NCBI GenBank assembly: GCA_009760855.2
Contig: WPIO01000292.1
Coordinates: 1 to 64,000, forward strand
Origin: Cristatella mucedo
Taxonomy: Eukaryota > Bryozoa > Phylactolaemata > Cristatellidae
Direction: 5' to 3'
DNA length: 64,000 nucleotides
Below, in pieces: positions 24,638-37,427 of the stretch. The notes below the pieces were generated by a model that was given only the letters and a program-made list of their open reading frames with translations, did no database searches and was not told the origin of the DNA. How positions within the stretch are numbered: position 1 is the first letter of the stretch; each line of letters starts with the position of its first letter. A program made the translations under genes and the position numbers.

Positions 24638-27600
24638 GGTGCGAACTCGTGCGAAACGTGTTATTTACGTGCGAAATGCTTTAAACATGGTGCAGCACTC
24701 TGCTGCCAGTCAGCGCACGCTCCGACATGCAGATTTGAAGTTTCTACATATTCCGCGATCTGGTGCGAACTCGTGCGAAACGTGTTATTTACGTGCGAAA
24801 TGCTTTAAACATGGTGCAGCACTCTGCTGCCAGTCAGCGCACGCTCCGACATGCAGATTTGAAGTTTCTACATATTCCGCGATCTGGTGCGAACTCGTGC
24901 GAAAAACGTGTTATTTACGTGCGAAATGCTTTAAACATGGTGCAGCACTCTGCTGCCAGTCAGCGCACGCTCCGACATGCAGATTTGAAGTTTCTACATA
25001 TTCCGCGATCTGGTGCGAACTCGTGCGAAACGTGTTATTTACGTGCGAAATGCTTTAAACATGGTGCAGCACTCTGCTGCCAGTCAGCGCACGCTCCGAC
25101 ATGCAGATTTGAAGTTTCTACATATTCCGCGATCTGGTGCGAACTCGTGCGAAACGTGTTATTTACGTGCGAAATGCTTTAAACATGGTGCAGCACTCTG
25201 CTGCCAGTCAGCGCACGCTCCGACATGCAGATTTGAAGTTTCTACACATTCCGCGATCTGGTGCGAACTCGTGCGAAACGTGTTATTTACGTGCGAAATG
25301 CTTTAAACATGGTGCAGCACTCTGCTGCCAGTCAGCGCACGCTCCGACATGCAGATTTGAAGTTTCTACACATTCCGCGATCTGGTGCGAACTCGTGCGA
25401 AACGTGTTATTTACGTGCGAAATGCTTTAAACATGGTGCAGCACTCTGCTGCCAGTCAGCGCACGCTCCGACATGCAGATTTGAAGTTTCTACATATTCC
25501 GCGATCTGGTGCGAACTCGTGCGAAACGTGTTATTTACGTGCGAAATGCTTTAAACATGGTGCAGCACTCTGCTGCCAGTCAGCGCACGCTCCGACATGC
25601 AGATTTGAAGTTTCTACACATTCCGCGATCTGGTGCGAACTCGTGCGAAACGTGTTATTTACGTGCGAAATGCTTTAAACATGGTGCAGCACTCTGCTGC
25701 CAGTCAGCGCACGCTCCGACATGCAGATTTGAAGTTTCTACATATTCCGCGATCTGGTGCGAACTCGTTTAAAACGTGTTATTTACGTGCGAAATGCTCT
25801 AATCATGGTGCAGCACTCTGCTGCCAGTCAGCGCACGCTCCGACATGCAGATTTGAAGTTTCTACACATTCCGCGATCTGGTGCGAACTCGTGCGAAACG
25901 TGTTATTTACGTGCGAAATGCTTTAAACATGGTGCAGAACTCTGCTGCCAGTCAGCGCACGCTCCGACATGCAGATTTGAAGTTTCTACAAATTCCGCGA
26001 TCTGGTGCGAACTCGTGCGAAACGTGTTATTTACGTGCGAAATGCTTTAAACATGGTGCAGCACTCTGCTGCCAGTCAGCGCACGCTCCGACATGCAGAT
26101 TTGAAGTTTCTACACATTCCGCGATCTGGTGCGAACTCGTGCGAAACGTGTTATTTACGTGCGAAATGCTTTAAACATGGTGCAGCACTCTGCTGCCAGT
26201 CAGCGCACGCTCCGACATGCAGATTTGAAGTTTCTACATATTCCGCGATCTGGTGCGAACTCGTGCGAAACGTGTTATTTACGTGCGAAATGCTTTAAAC
26301 ATGGTGCAGCACTCTGCTGCCAGTCAGCGCACGCTCCGACATGCAGATTTGAAGTTTCTACACATTCCGCGATCTGGTGCGAACTCGTGCGAAACGTGTT
26401 ATTTACGTGCGAAATGCTTTAAACATGGTGCAGCACTCTGCTGCCAGTCAGCGCACGCTCCGACATGCAGATTTGAAGTTTCTACACATTCCGCGATCTG
26501 GTGCGAACTCGTGCGAAACGTGTTATTTACGTGCGAAATGCTTTAAACATGGTGCAGCACTCTGCTGCCAGTCAGCGCACGCTCCGACATGCAGATTTGA
26601 AGTTTCTTTATATTCCGCGATCTGGTGCGAACTCGTGCGAAACGTGTTATTTACGTGCGAAATGCTTTAAACATGGTGCAGCACTCTGCTGCCAGTCAGC
26701 GCACGCTCCGACATGCAGATTTTGGGTTTCTACACATTCCGCGATCTGGTGCGAACTCGTGCGAAACGTGTTATTTACGTGCGAAATGCTTTAAACATGG
26801 TGCAGCACTCTGCTGCCAGTCAGCGCACGCTCCGACATGCAGATTTGAAGTTTCTACATATTCCGCGATCTGGTGCGAACTCGTGCGAAACGTGTTATTT
26901 ACGTGCGAAATGCTTTAAACATGGTGCAGCACGCTGCTGCCAGTCAGCGCACGCTCCGACATGCAGATTTGAAGTTTCTACATATTCCGCGATCTGGTGC
27001 GAACTCGTGCGAAACGTGTTATTTACGTGCGAAATGCTTTAAACATGGTGCAGCACTCTGCTGCCAGTCAGCGCACGCTCCGACATGCAGATTTGAAGTT
27101 TCTACATATTCCGCGATCTGGTGCGAACTCGTGCGAAACGTGTTATTTACGTGCGAAATGCTTTAAACATGGTGCAGCACTCTGCTGCCAGTCAGCGCAC
27201 GCTCCGACATGCAGATTTGAAGTTTCTACACATTCCGCGATCTGGTGCGAACTCGTGCGAAACGTGTTATTTACGTGCGAAATGCTTTAAACATGGTGCA
27301 GCACTCTGCTGCCAGTCAGCGCACGCTCCGACATGCAGATTTGAAGTTTCTACATATTCCGCGATCTGGTGCGAACTCGCGCTAAACGTGTTATTTACGT
27401 GCGAAATGCTTTAAACATGGTGCAGCACTCTGCTGCCAGTCAGCGCACGCTCCGACATGCAGATTTGAAGTTTTTCTACACATTCCGCGATCTGGTGCGA
27501 ACTCGTGCCAAAACGTGTTATTTACGTGCGAAATGCTTTAAACATGGTGCAGCACTCTGCTGCCAGTCAGCGCACGCTCCGACATGCAGATTTGAAGTTT

Positions 27601-30600
27601 CTACATATTCCGCGATCTGGTGCGAACTCGTGCGAAACGTGTTATTTACGTGCGAAATGCTTTAAACATGGTGCAGCACTCTGCTGCCAGTCAGCGCACG
27701 CTCCGACATGCAGATTTGAAGTTTCTACACATTCCGCGATCTGGTGCGAACTCGTGCGAAACGTGTTATTTACGTGCGAAATGCTTTAAACATGGTGCAG
27801 CACTCTGCTGCCAGTCAGCGCACGCTCCGACATGCAGATTTGAAGTTTCTACACATTCCGCGATCTGGTGCGAACTCGTGCAAAACGTGTTATTTACGTG
27901 CGAAATGCTTTAAACATGGTGCAGCACTCTGCTGCCAGTCAGCGCACGCTCCGACATGCAGATTTGAAGTTTCTACACATTCCGCGATCTGGTGCGAACT
28001 CGTGCGAAACGTGTTATTTACGTGCGAAATGCTTTAAACATGGTGCAGCACTCTGCTGCCAGTCAGCGCACGCTCCGACATGCAGATTTGAAGTTTCTAC
28101 ACATTCCGCGATCTGGTGCGAACTCGTGCGAAACGTGTTATTTACGTGCGAAATGCTTTAAACATGGTGCAGCACTCTGCTGCCAGTCAGCGCACGCTCC
28201 GACATGCAGATTTGAAGTTTTTCTACATATTCCGCGATCTGGTGCGAACTCGTGCGAAACGTGTTATTTACGTGCGAAATGCTTTAAACATGGTGCAGCA
28301 CTCTGCTGCCAGTCAGCGCACGCTCCGACATGCAGATTTGAAGTTTCTACACATTCCGCGATCTGGTGCGAACTCGTGCGAAACGTGTTATTTACGTGCG
28401 AAATGCTTTAAACATGGTGCAGCACTCTGCTGCCAGTCAGCGCACGCTCCGACATGCAGATTTGAAGTTTCTACACATTCCGCGATCTGGTGCGAACTCG
28501 TGCGAAACGTGTTATTTACGTGCGAAATGCTTTAAACATGGTGCAGCACTCTGCTGCCAGTCAGCGCACGCTCCGACATGCAGATTTGAAGTTTCTACAT
28601 ATTCCGCGATCTGGTGCGAACTCGTGCGAAACGTGTTATTTACGTGCGAAATGCTTTAAACATGGTGCAGCACTCTGCTGCCAGTCAGCGCACGCTCCGA
28701 CATGCAGATTTAAAGTTTCTACATATTCCGCGATCTGGTGCGAACTCGTGCGAAACGTGGTTTTTACGTGCGAAATGCTTTAAACATGGTGCAGCACTCT
28801 GCTGCCAGTCAGCGCACGCTCCGACATGCAGATTTGAAGTTTCTACATATTCCGCGATCTGGTGCGAACTCGTTTAAAACGTGTTATTTACGTGCGAAAT
28901 GCTTAAATCATGGTGCAGCACTCTGCTGCCAGTCAGCGCACGCTCCGACATGCAGATTTGAAGTTTCTACACATTCCGCGATCTGGTGCGAACTCGTGCG
29001 AAACGTGTTATTTACGTGCGAAATGCTTTAAACATGGTGCAGCACTCTGCTGCCAGTCAGCGCACGCTCCGACATGCAGATTTGAAGTTTCTACATATTC
29101 CGCGATCTGGTGCGAACTCGTGCGAAACGTGTTATTTACGTGCGAAATGCTTTAAACATGGTGCAGCACTCTGCTGCCAGTCAGCGCACGCTCCGACATG
29201 CAGATTTGAAGTTTCTTCTACATATTCCGCGATCTGGTGCGAACTCGTGCGAAACGTGTTATTTACGTGCGAAATGCTTTAAACATGGTGCAGAACTCTG
29301 CTGCCAGTCAGCGCACGCTCCGACATGCAGATTTGAAGTTTCTACACATTCCGCGATCTGGTGCGAACTCGTGCGAAACGTGTTATTTACGTGCGAAATG
29401 CTTTAAACATGGTGCAGCACTCTGCTGCCAGTCAGCGCACGCTCCGACATGCAGATTTGAAGTTTCTACATATTCCGCGATCTGGTGCGAACTCGTTTAA
29501 AACGTGTTATTTACGTGCGAAATGCTCTAATCATGGTGCAGCACTCTGCTGCCAGTCAGCGCACGCTCCGACATGCAGATTTGAAGTTTCTACATATTCC
29601 GCGATCTGGTGCGAACTCGTGCGAAACGTGTTATTTACGTGCGAAATGCTTTAAACATGGTGCAGCACTCTGCTGCCAGTCAGCGCACGCTCCGACATGC
29701 AGATTTGAAGTTTCTACACATTCCGCGATCTGGTGCGAACTCGTGCGAAAAACGTGTTATTTACGTGCGAAATGCTTTAAAACATGGTGCAGCACTCTGC
29801 TGCCAGTCAGCGCACGCTCCGACATGCAGATTTGAAGTTTCTACATATTCCGCGATCTGGTGCGAACTCGTGCGAAACGTGTTATTTACGTGCGAAATGC
29901 TTTAAACATGGTGCAGCACTCTGCTGCCAGTCAGCGCACGCTCCGACATGCAGATTTGAAGTTTCTACACATTCCGCGATCTGGTGCGAACTCGTGCGAA
30001 ACGTGTTATTTACGTGCGAAATGCTTTAAACATGGTGCAGCACTCTGCTGCCAGTCAGCGCACGCTCCGACATGCAGATTTGAAGTTTTTACATATTCCG
30101 CGATCTGGTGCGAACTCGTTTAAAACGTGTTATTTACGTGCGAAATGCTTTAAACATGGTGCAGCACTCTGCTGCCAGTCAGCGCACGCTCCGACATGAA
30201 GATTTGAAGTGTCTACATATTCCGCGATCTGGTGCGAACTCGTGCGAAACGTGTTATTTACGTGCGAAATGCTTTAAACATGGTGCAGCACTCTGCTGCC
30301 AGTCAGCGCACGCTCCGACATGCAGATTTGAAGTTTCTACATATTCCGCGATCTGGTGCGAACTCGTGCGAACTGTGTTATTTACGTGCGAAATGCTTTA
30401 AACATGGTGCAGCACTCTGCTGCCAGTCAGCGCACGCTCCGACATGCAGATTTGAAGTTTCTACATATTCCGCGATCTGGTGCGAACTCGTTTAAAACGT
30501 GTTATTTACGTGCGAAATGCTCTAATCATGGTGCAGCACTCTGCTGCCAGTCAGCGCACGCTCCGACATGCAGATTTGAAGTTTTTACACATTCTGCGAT

Positions 30601-31880
30601 CTGGTGCGAACTCGTGCGAAACGTGTTATTTACGTGCGAAATGCTTTAAACATGGTGCAGCACTCTGCTGCCAGTCAGCGCACGCTCCGACATGCAGATT
30701 TGAAGTTTCTACATATTCCGCGATCTGGTGCGAACTCGTTTAAAACGTGTTATTTACGTGCGAAATGCTCTAATCATGGTGCAGCACTCTGCTGCCAGTC
30801 AGCGCACGCTCCGACATGCAGATTTGAAGTTTCTACATATTCCGCGATCTGGTGCGAACTCGTGCGAAACGTGTTATTTACGTGCGAAATGCTTTAAACA
30901 TGGTGCAGCACTCTGCTGCCAGTCAGCGCACGCTCCGACATGCAGATTTGAAGTTTCTACATATTCCGCGATCTGGTGCGAACTCGTGCGAAACGTGTTA
31001 TTTACGTGCGAAATGCTTTAAACATGGTGCAGCACTCTGCTGCCAGTCAGCGCACGCTCCGACATGCAGATTTGAAGTTTTTCTACATATTCCGCGATCT
31101 GGTGCGAACTCGTGCGAAACGTGTTATTTACGTGCGAAATGCTTTAAACATGGTGCAGCACTCTGCTGCCAGTCAGCGCACGCTCCGACATGCAGATTTG
31201 AAGTTTCTACACATTCCGCGATCTGGTGCGAACTCGTGCGAAAACGTGTTATTTACGTGCGAAATGCTTTAAACATGGTGCAGCACTCTGCTGCCAGTCA
31301 GCGCACGCTCCGACATGCAGATTTGAAGTTTCTACACATTCCGCGATCTGGTGCGAACTCGTGCGAAACGTGTTATTTACGTGCGAAATGCTTTAAACAT
31401 GGTGCAGCACTCTGCTGCCAGTCAGCGCACGCTCCGACATGCAGATTTGAGTTTTTCTACATATTCCGCGATCTGGTGCGAACTCGTGCGAAAAACGTGT
31501 TATTTACGTGCGAAATGCTTTAAACATGGTGCAGCACTCTGCTGCCAGTCAGCGCACGCTCCGACATGCAGATTTGAAGTTTCTACACATTCCGCGATCT
31601 GGTGCGAACTCGTGCGAAACGTGTTATTTACGTGCGAAATGCTTTAAACATGGTGCAGCACTCTGCTGCCAGTCAGCGCACGCTCCGACATGCAGATTTG
31701 AAGTTTCTACATATTCCGCGATCTGGTGCGAACTCGTGCGAAACGTGTTATTTACGTGCGAAATGCTTTAAACATGGTGCAGCACTCTGCTGCCAGTCAG
31801 CGCACGCTCCGACATGCAGATTTGAAGTTTCTACATATTCCGCGATCTGGTGCGAACTCGTGCGAAACGTGTTATTTACG

Positions 31881-31958
31881 TGCGAAATGCTTTAAACATG
31901 GTGCAGCACTACATATTCCGCGATCTGGTGCGAACTCGTGCGAAACGTGTTATTTACG
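31881..31958. repeat. Truncated family-1 monomer (78 bp)
   Basis: The monomer runs from TGCGAAATGC through GCAGCACT (position 30) and joins ACATATTCCGCG (position 77), losing 46 bp. The two sides share CT at the junction (positions 29-30 and 75-76), so a microhomology-mediated or slipped deletion is plausible. Confidence 0.88.
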
Positions 31959-34900
31959 TGCGAAATGCTCTAAACATGGTGCAGCACTCTGCTGCCAGTC
32001 AGCGCACGCTCCGACATGCAGATTTGAAGTTTCTACATATTCCGCGATCTGGTGCGAACTCGTGCGAAACGTGTTATTTACGTGCGAAATGCTTTAAACA
32101 TGGTGCAGCACTCTGCTGCCAGTCAGCGCACGCTCCGACATGCAGATTTGAAGTTTCTACATATTCCGCGATCTGGTGCGAACTCGTGCGAAACGTGTTA
32201 TTTACGTGCGAAATGCTTTAAACATGGTGCAGCACTCTGCTGCCAGTCAGCGCACGCTCCGACATGCAGATTTGAAAGTTTCTACATATTCCGCGATCTG
32301 GTGCGAACTCGTGCGAAACGTGTTATTTACGTGCGAAATGCTTTAAACATGGTGCAGCACTCTGCTGCCAGTCAGCGCACGCTCCGACATGCAGATTTGA
32401 AGTTTCTACATATTCCGCGATCTGGTGCGAACTCGTGCGAACTGTGTTATTTACGTGCGAAATGCTTTAAACATGGTGCAGCACTCTGCTGCCAGTCAGC
32501 GCACGCTCCGACATGCAGATTTGAAGTTTCTACATATTCCGCGATCTGGTGCGAACTCGTGCGCGAAACGTGTTATTTACGTGCGAAATGCTTTAAACAT
32601 GGTGCAGCACTCTGCTGCCAGTCAGCGCACGCTCCGACATGCAGATTTGAAGTTTCTACACATTCCGCGATCTGGTGCGAACTCGTGCGAAACGTGTTAT
32701 TTACGTGCGAAATGCTTTAAACATGGTGCAGCACTCTGCTGCCAGTCAGCGCACGCTCCGACATGCAGATTTGAAGTTTCTACATATTCCGCGATCTGGT
32801 GCGAACTCGTGCGAAACGTGTTATTTACGTGCGAAATGCTTTAAACATGGTGCAGCACTCTGCTGCCAGTCAGCGCACGCTCCGACATGCAGATTTGAAG
32901 TTTCTACATATTCCGCGATCTGGTGCGAACTCGTGCGAAACGTGTTATTTACGTGCGAAATGCTTTAAACATGGTGCAGCACTCTGCTGCCAGTCAGCGC
33001 ACGCTCCGACATGCAGATTTGAAGTTTCTACATATTCCGCGATCTGGTGCGAACTCGTGCGAAACGTGTTATTTACGTGCGAAATGCTTTAAACATGGTG
33101 CAGCACTCTGCTGCCAGTCAGCGCACGCTCCGACATGCAGATTTGAAGTTTCTACATATTCCGCGATCTGGTGCGAACTCGTTTAAAACGTGTTATTTAC
33201 GTGCGAAATGCTCTAATCATGGTGCAGCACTCTGCTGCCAGTCAGCGCACGCTCCGACATGCAGATTTGAAGTTTCTACACATTCCGCGATCTGGTGCGA
33301 ACTCGTGCGAAACGTGTTATTTACGTGCGAAATGCTTTAAACATGGTGCAGCACTCTGCTGCCAGTCAGCGCACGCTCCGACATGCAGATTTGAAGTTTC
33401 TACACATTCCGCGATCTGGTGCGAACTCGTGCGAAACGTGTTATTTACGTGCGAAATGCTTTAAACATGGTGCAGCACTCTGCTGCCAGTCAGCGCACGC
33501 TCCGACATGCAGATTTGAAGTTTCTACACATTCCGCGATCTGGTGCGAACTCGTGCGAAACGTGTTATTTACGTGCGAAATGCTTTAAACATGGTGCAGC
33601 ACTCTGCTGCCAGTCAGCGCACGCTCCGACATGCAGATTTGAAGTTTCTACATATTCCGCGATCTGGTGCGAACTCGTGCGAAACGTGTTATTTACGTGC
33701 GAAATGCTTTAAACATGGTGCAGCACTCTGCTGCCAGTCAGCGCACGCTCCGACATGCAGATTTGAAGTTTCTACATATTCCGCGATCTGGTGCGAACTC
33801 GTGCGAAACGTGTGTTATTTACGTGCGAAATGCTTTAAACATGGTGCAGCACTCTGCTGCCAGTCAGCGCACGCTCCGACATGCAGATTTGAAGTTTCTA
33901 CATATTCCGCGATCTGGTGCGAACTCGTGCGAAACGTGTTATTTACGTGCGAAATGCTTTAAACATGGTGCAGCACTCTGCTGCCAGTCAGCGCACGCTC
34001 CGACATGCAGATTTGAAGTTTCTACATATTCCGCGATCTGGTGCGAACTCGTGCGAAACGTGTTATTTACGTGCGAAATGCTTTAAACATGGTGCAGCAC
34101 TCTGCTGCCAGTCAGCGCACGCTCCGACATGCAGATTTGAAGTTTCTACATATTCCGCGATCTGGTGCGAACTCGTTTAAAACGTGTTATTTACGTGCGA
34201 AATGCTTTAAACATGGTGCAGCACTCTGCTGCCAGTCAGCGCACGCTCCGACATGCAGATTTGAAGTTTCTACATATTCCGCGATCTGGTGCGAACTCGT
34301 GCGAACTGTGTTATTTACGTGCGAAATGCTTTAAACATGGTGCAGCACTCTGCTGCCAGTCAGCGCACGCTCCGACATGCAGATTTGAAGTTTCTACATA
34401 TTCCGCGATCTGGTGCGAACTCGTGCGAAACGTGTTATTTACGTGCGAAATGCTTTAAACATGGTGCAGCACTCTGCTGCCAGTCAGCGCACGCTCCGAC
34501 ATGCAGATTTTAAAGTTTCTACATATTCCGCGATCTGGTGCGAACTCGTGCGAAACGTGTTATTTACGTGCGAAATGCTTTAAACATGGTGCAGCACTCT
34601 GCTGCCAGTCAGAGCACGCTCCGACATGCAGATTTGAAGTTTCTACATATTCCGCGATCTGGTGCGAACTCGTGCGAAACGTGTTATTTACGTGCGAAAT
34701 GCTTTAAACATGGTGCAGAACTGCTGCCAGTCAGCGCACGCTCCGACATGCAGATTTGAAGTTTCTACATATTCCGCGATCTGGTGCGAACTCGTGCGAA
34801 AACGTGTTATTTACGTGCGAAATGCTTTAAACATGGTGCAGCACTCTGCTGCCAGTCAGCAGCGCACGCTCCGACATGCAGATTTGAAGTTTCTACATAT

Positions 34901-35750
34901 TCCGCGATCTGGTGCGAACTCGTGCGAAACGTGTTATTTACGTGCGAAATGCTTTAAACATGGTGCAGCACTCTGCTGCCAGTCAGCGCACGCTCCGACA
35001 TGCAGATTTGAAGTTTCTACATATTCCGCGATCTGGTGCGAACTCGTGCGAAACGTGTTATTTACGTGCGAAATGCTCTAAACATGGTGCAGCACTCTGC
35101 TGCCCGTCAGCGCACGCTCCGACATGCAGATTTGAAGTTTCTACATATTCCGCGATCTGGTGCGAACTCGTGCGAAACGTGTTATTTACGTGCGAAATGC
35201 TTTAAACATGGTGCAGCACTCTGCTGCCAGTCAGCGCACGCTCCGACATGCAGATTTGAAGTTTCTACATATTCCGCGATCTGGTGCGAACTCGTGCGAA
35301 ACGTGTTATTTACGTGCGGAATGCTTTAAACATGGTGCAGCACTCTGCTGCCAGTCAGCGCACGCTCCGACATGCAGATTTGAAGTTTCTACACATTCCG
35401 CGATCTGGTGCGAACTCGTGCAAAACGTGTTATTTACGTGCGAAATGCTTTAAACATGGTGCAGCACTCTGCTGCCAGCCAGCGCACGCTCCGACATGCA
35501 GATTTGAAGTTTCTACATATTCCGCGATCTGGTGCGAACTCGTGCGAAACGTGTTATTTACGTGCGAAATGCTTTAAACATGGTGCAGCACTCTGCTGCC
35601 AGTCAGCGCACGCTCCGACATGCAGATTTGAAGTTTCTACATATTCCGCGATCTGGTGCGAACTCGTGCGAAACGTGTTATTTACGTGCGAAATGCTTTA
35701 AACATGGTGCAGCACTCTGCTGCCAGTCAGCGCACGCTCCGACATGCAGA

Positions 35751-37305
35751 TTTGAAGTTTCTAGATATTCCGCGATTTGCTGCGAACTCGTGCGAAACGT
35801 GTTTATTACGTGCGAAATGCTTAAACACGGTGCAGCACTCTGCTGCCAGTCAGCGCACGCTCCGACATGCAGATTTGAAGTTACTACACTTTCTGCGATC
35901 TGGTGCGAACTCGTGCAAAACGTGTTATTTACGTGCGAAATGCTTTAAACATGGTGCAGCACTCTGCTGCCAGTCAGCGCACGCTCCGACATGCAGATTT
36001 GAAGTTTCTACATATTCCGCGATCTGGTGCGAACTCGTGCGAAACGTGTTATTTACGTGCGAAATGCTTTAAACATGGTGCAGCACTCTGCTGCCAGTCA
36101 GCACACGCTCCGACATGCAGATTTGAAGTTTCTACATATTCCGCGATCTGGTGCGAACACGTTTAAAACGTGTTATTTACGTGCGAAATGCTTTAAACAT
36201 GGTGCAGCACTCTGCTGCCAGTCAGCGCACGCTCCGACATGCAGATTTGAAGTTTCTACATATTCCGCGATCTGGTGCGAACTCGTGCGAAATGTGTTAT
36301 TTACGTGCGAAATGCTTTAAACATGGTGCAGCACTCTGCTGCCAGTCAGCGCACGCTCCGACATGCAGATTTGAAGTTTTCTACACATTCCGCGATCTGG
36401 TGCGAACTCGTGCGAAACGTGTTATTTACGTGCGAAATGCTTTAAACATGGTGCAGCACACTGCTGCCAGCCACCGCACGCTCCGACATGCAGATTTGAA
36501 GTTATTACACATTCCACGATCAGGTGCGAACTCGTGCGAAACGTGTTATTTACGTGCGAAATGCTTTAAACATGGTGCAGCACTCTGCTGCCAGTCAGCC
36601 CAAGCTCCGAAATGCAGATTTGAAGTTTCTACATATTCCGCGATCTGCTGCGAACTTGTGCAAAACGTGTTATTTACGTGCGAAATGCTTTAAACATGGT
36701 GCAGCACTCTGCTGCCAGTCAGCGCACGCTCCGACATGCAGATTTGAAGTTTCTACACATTCCGCGATCTGGTGCGAACTCGTGCGAAACGTGTTATTTA
36801 CGTGCGAAATGCTTTAAACATGGTGCAGCACTCTGCTGCCAGTCAGCCCACGCTCCGACATGCAGATTTAAAGTTTCTGGATATTCCGCGATCTGCTGCG
36901 AACTCGTGCGAAACGTGTTATTTACGTGCGAAATGCTTTAAACATGGTGCAGCACTCTGCTGCCAGCCAGCGCACGCTCCGACATGCAGATTTAAAGTTT
37001 CTACATATTCCGCGATCTGGTGCGAACTCGTGCGAAACGTGTTATTTACGTGCGAAATGCTTTAAACATGGTGCGGCACTCTGCTGCCAGTCAGCGCACG
37101 CTCCGACATGCAGATTTGAAGTTTCTAGATATTCCACGATCTGCTGCGAACTCGTGCGAAACGTATTATTTACGTGCGAAATGCTTTAAACATGGTGCAG
37201 CACTCTGCTGCCGGCAACCGCACTCTCCGACATGCAGATTTTTAGTTTCTGGATATTCCGCGATCTGCTGCGAACTCGTGCGAAATGTGTTATTTACGTG
37301 CGAAA
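35751..37305. repeat. Transition zone from family 1 to family 2
   Basis: Family-2 markers appear one at a time on family-1 monomers: CTAGATATTCC with GATTTGCTGCG near 35762, CTGCTGCG near 36645, CTGGATATTCC near 36878, GCCAGC near 36967, TAGATATTCC near 37125, and CTGGATATTCC with CTGCTGCG near 37247. The family-1 ending ACGTGTTATTTACG persists to about 37292. The marker AAACAAGG first replaces AAACATGG at about 37312, and GAGTTATTTGAG replaces GTGTTATTTACG at about 37410. The spacing stays near 124 bp and no break or foreign sequence marks a border. This is a graded border within one array. Confidence 0.85.
36410..36534. repeat. Private-variant monomer, right copy
   Basis: This matches 12020-12144 for about 125 bp, including all six linked rare substitutions. 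The copies diverge on both sides: the left one continues into CTCGTTTAAAACG, this one into CTCGTGCGAAACG. It lies within the family-1 to family-2 transition. Confidence 0.85.
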
Positions 37306-37427
37306 TGCTCCAAACAAGGTGCAGCACTCTGCTGCCAGCCAGCACACGCTCCGACATGCAGATTTGAAGTTTCTACATATTTCGCGATTTGCTGTGAACT
37401 CGTGCAAAATGAGTTATTTGAGTGCAT

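Larger units (their letters stand above)
11891..35750. repeat. Family-1 124-bp satellite, main homogeneous block C (~192 monomers)
   Basis: This is nearly 24 kb of the same monomer as block A, head to tail, with 124-bp spacing broken only by small indels. Recurrent variants let copies be traced. They are T/C at position 80; TGCG to TTTA at 105-108 (for example 17741, 19927, 22789, 25768, 30739, 33182); CTCTAATCATGG for CTTTAAACATGG; GAACTGTG for GAAACGTG (14880, 16617, 30371, 32440, 34304); GTGCAAAACG (24279, 27880, 35420); GATTTTGGGTTTC (15704, 26720); and a GAAGTTTTTCTAC two-base insertion (about 18450, 22131, 28217, 31077). Copies at the left edge (11.9-13.0 kb) and around 24.0-24.6 kb carry the most variants. 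There are no inversions, insertions of other DNA, genes or RNA genes. Repeated open frames are periodicity artefacts. Confidence 0.97.

Noticed and set aside
46-36941. Many near-identical small open frames of about 97 codons rich in cysteine, on the + strand
   Set aside because: They recur every 124 bp, overlap each other in rotating phases, and lengthen only where a base is inserted. They have no ribosome-site, promoter or splice context. They are a consequence of the satellite period, not a gene family.
1-37305. CRISPR array
   Set aside because: The repeat unit is 124 bp and there are no unique spacers: the whole unit repeats. No cas gene is present.
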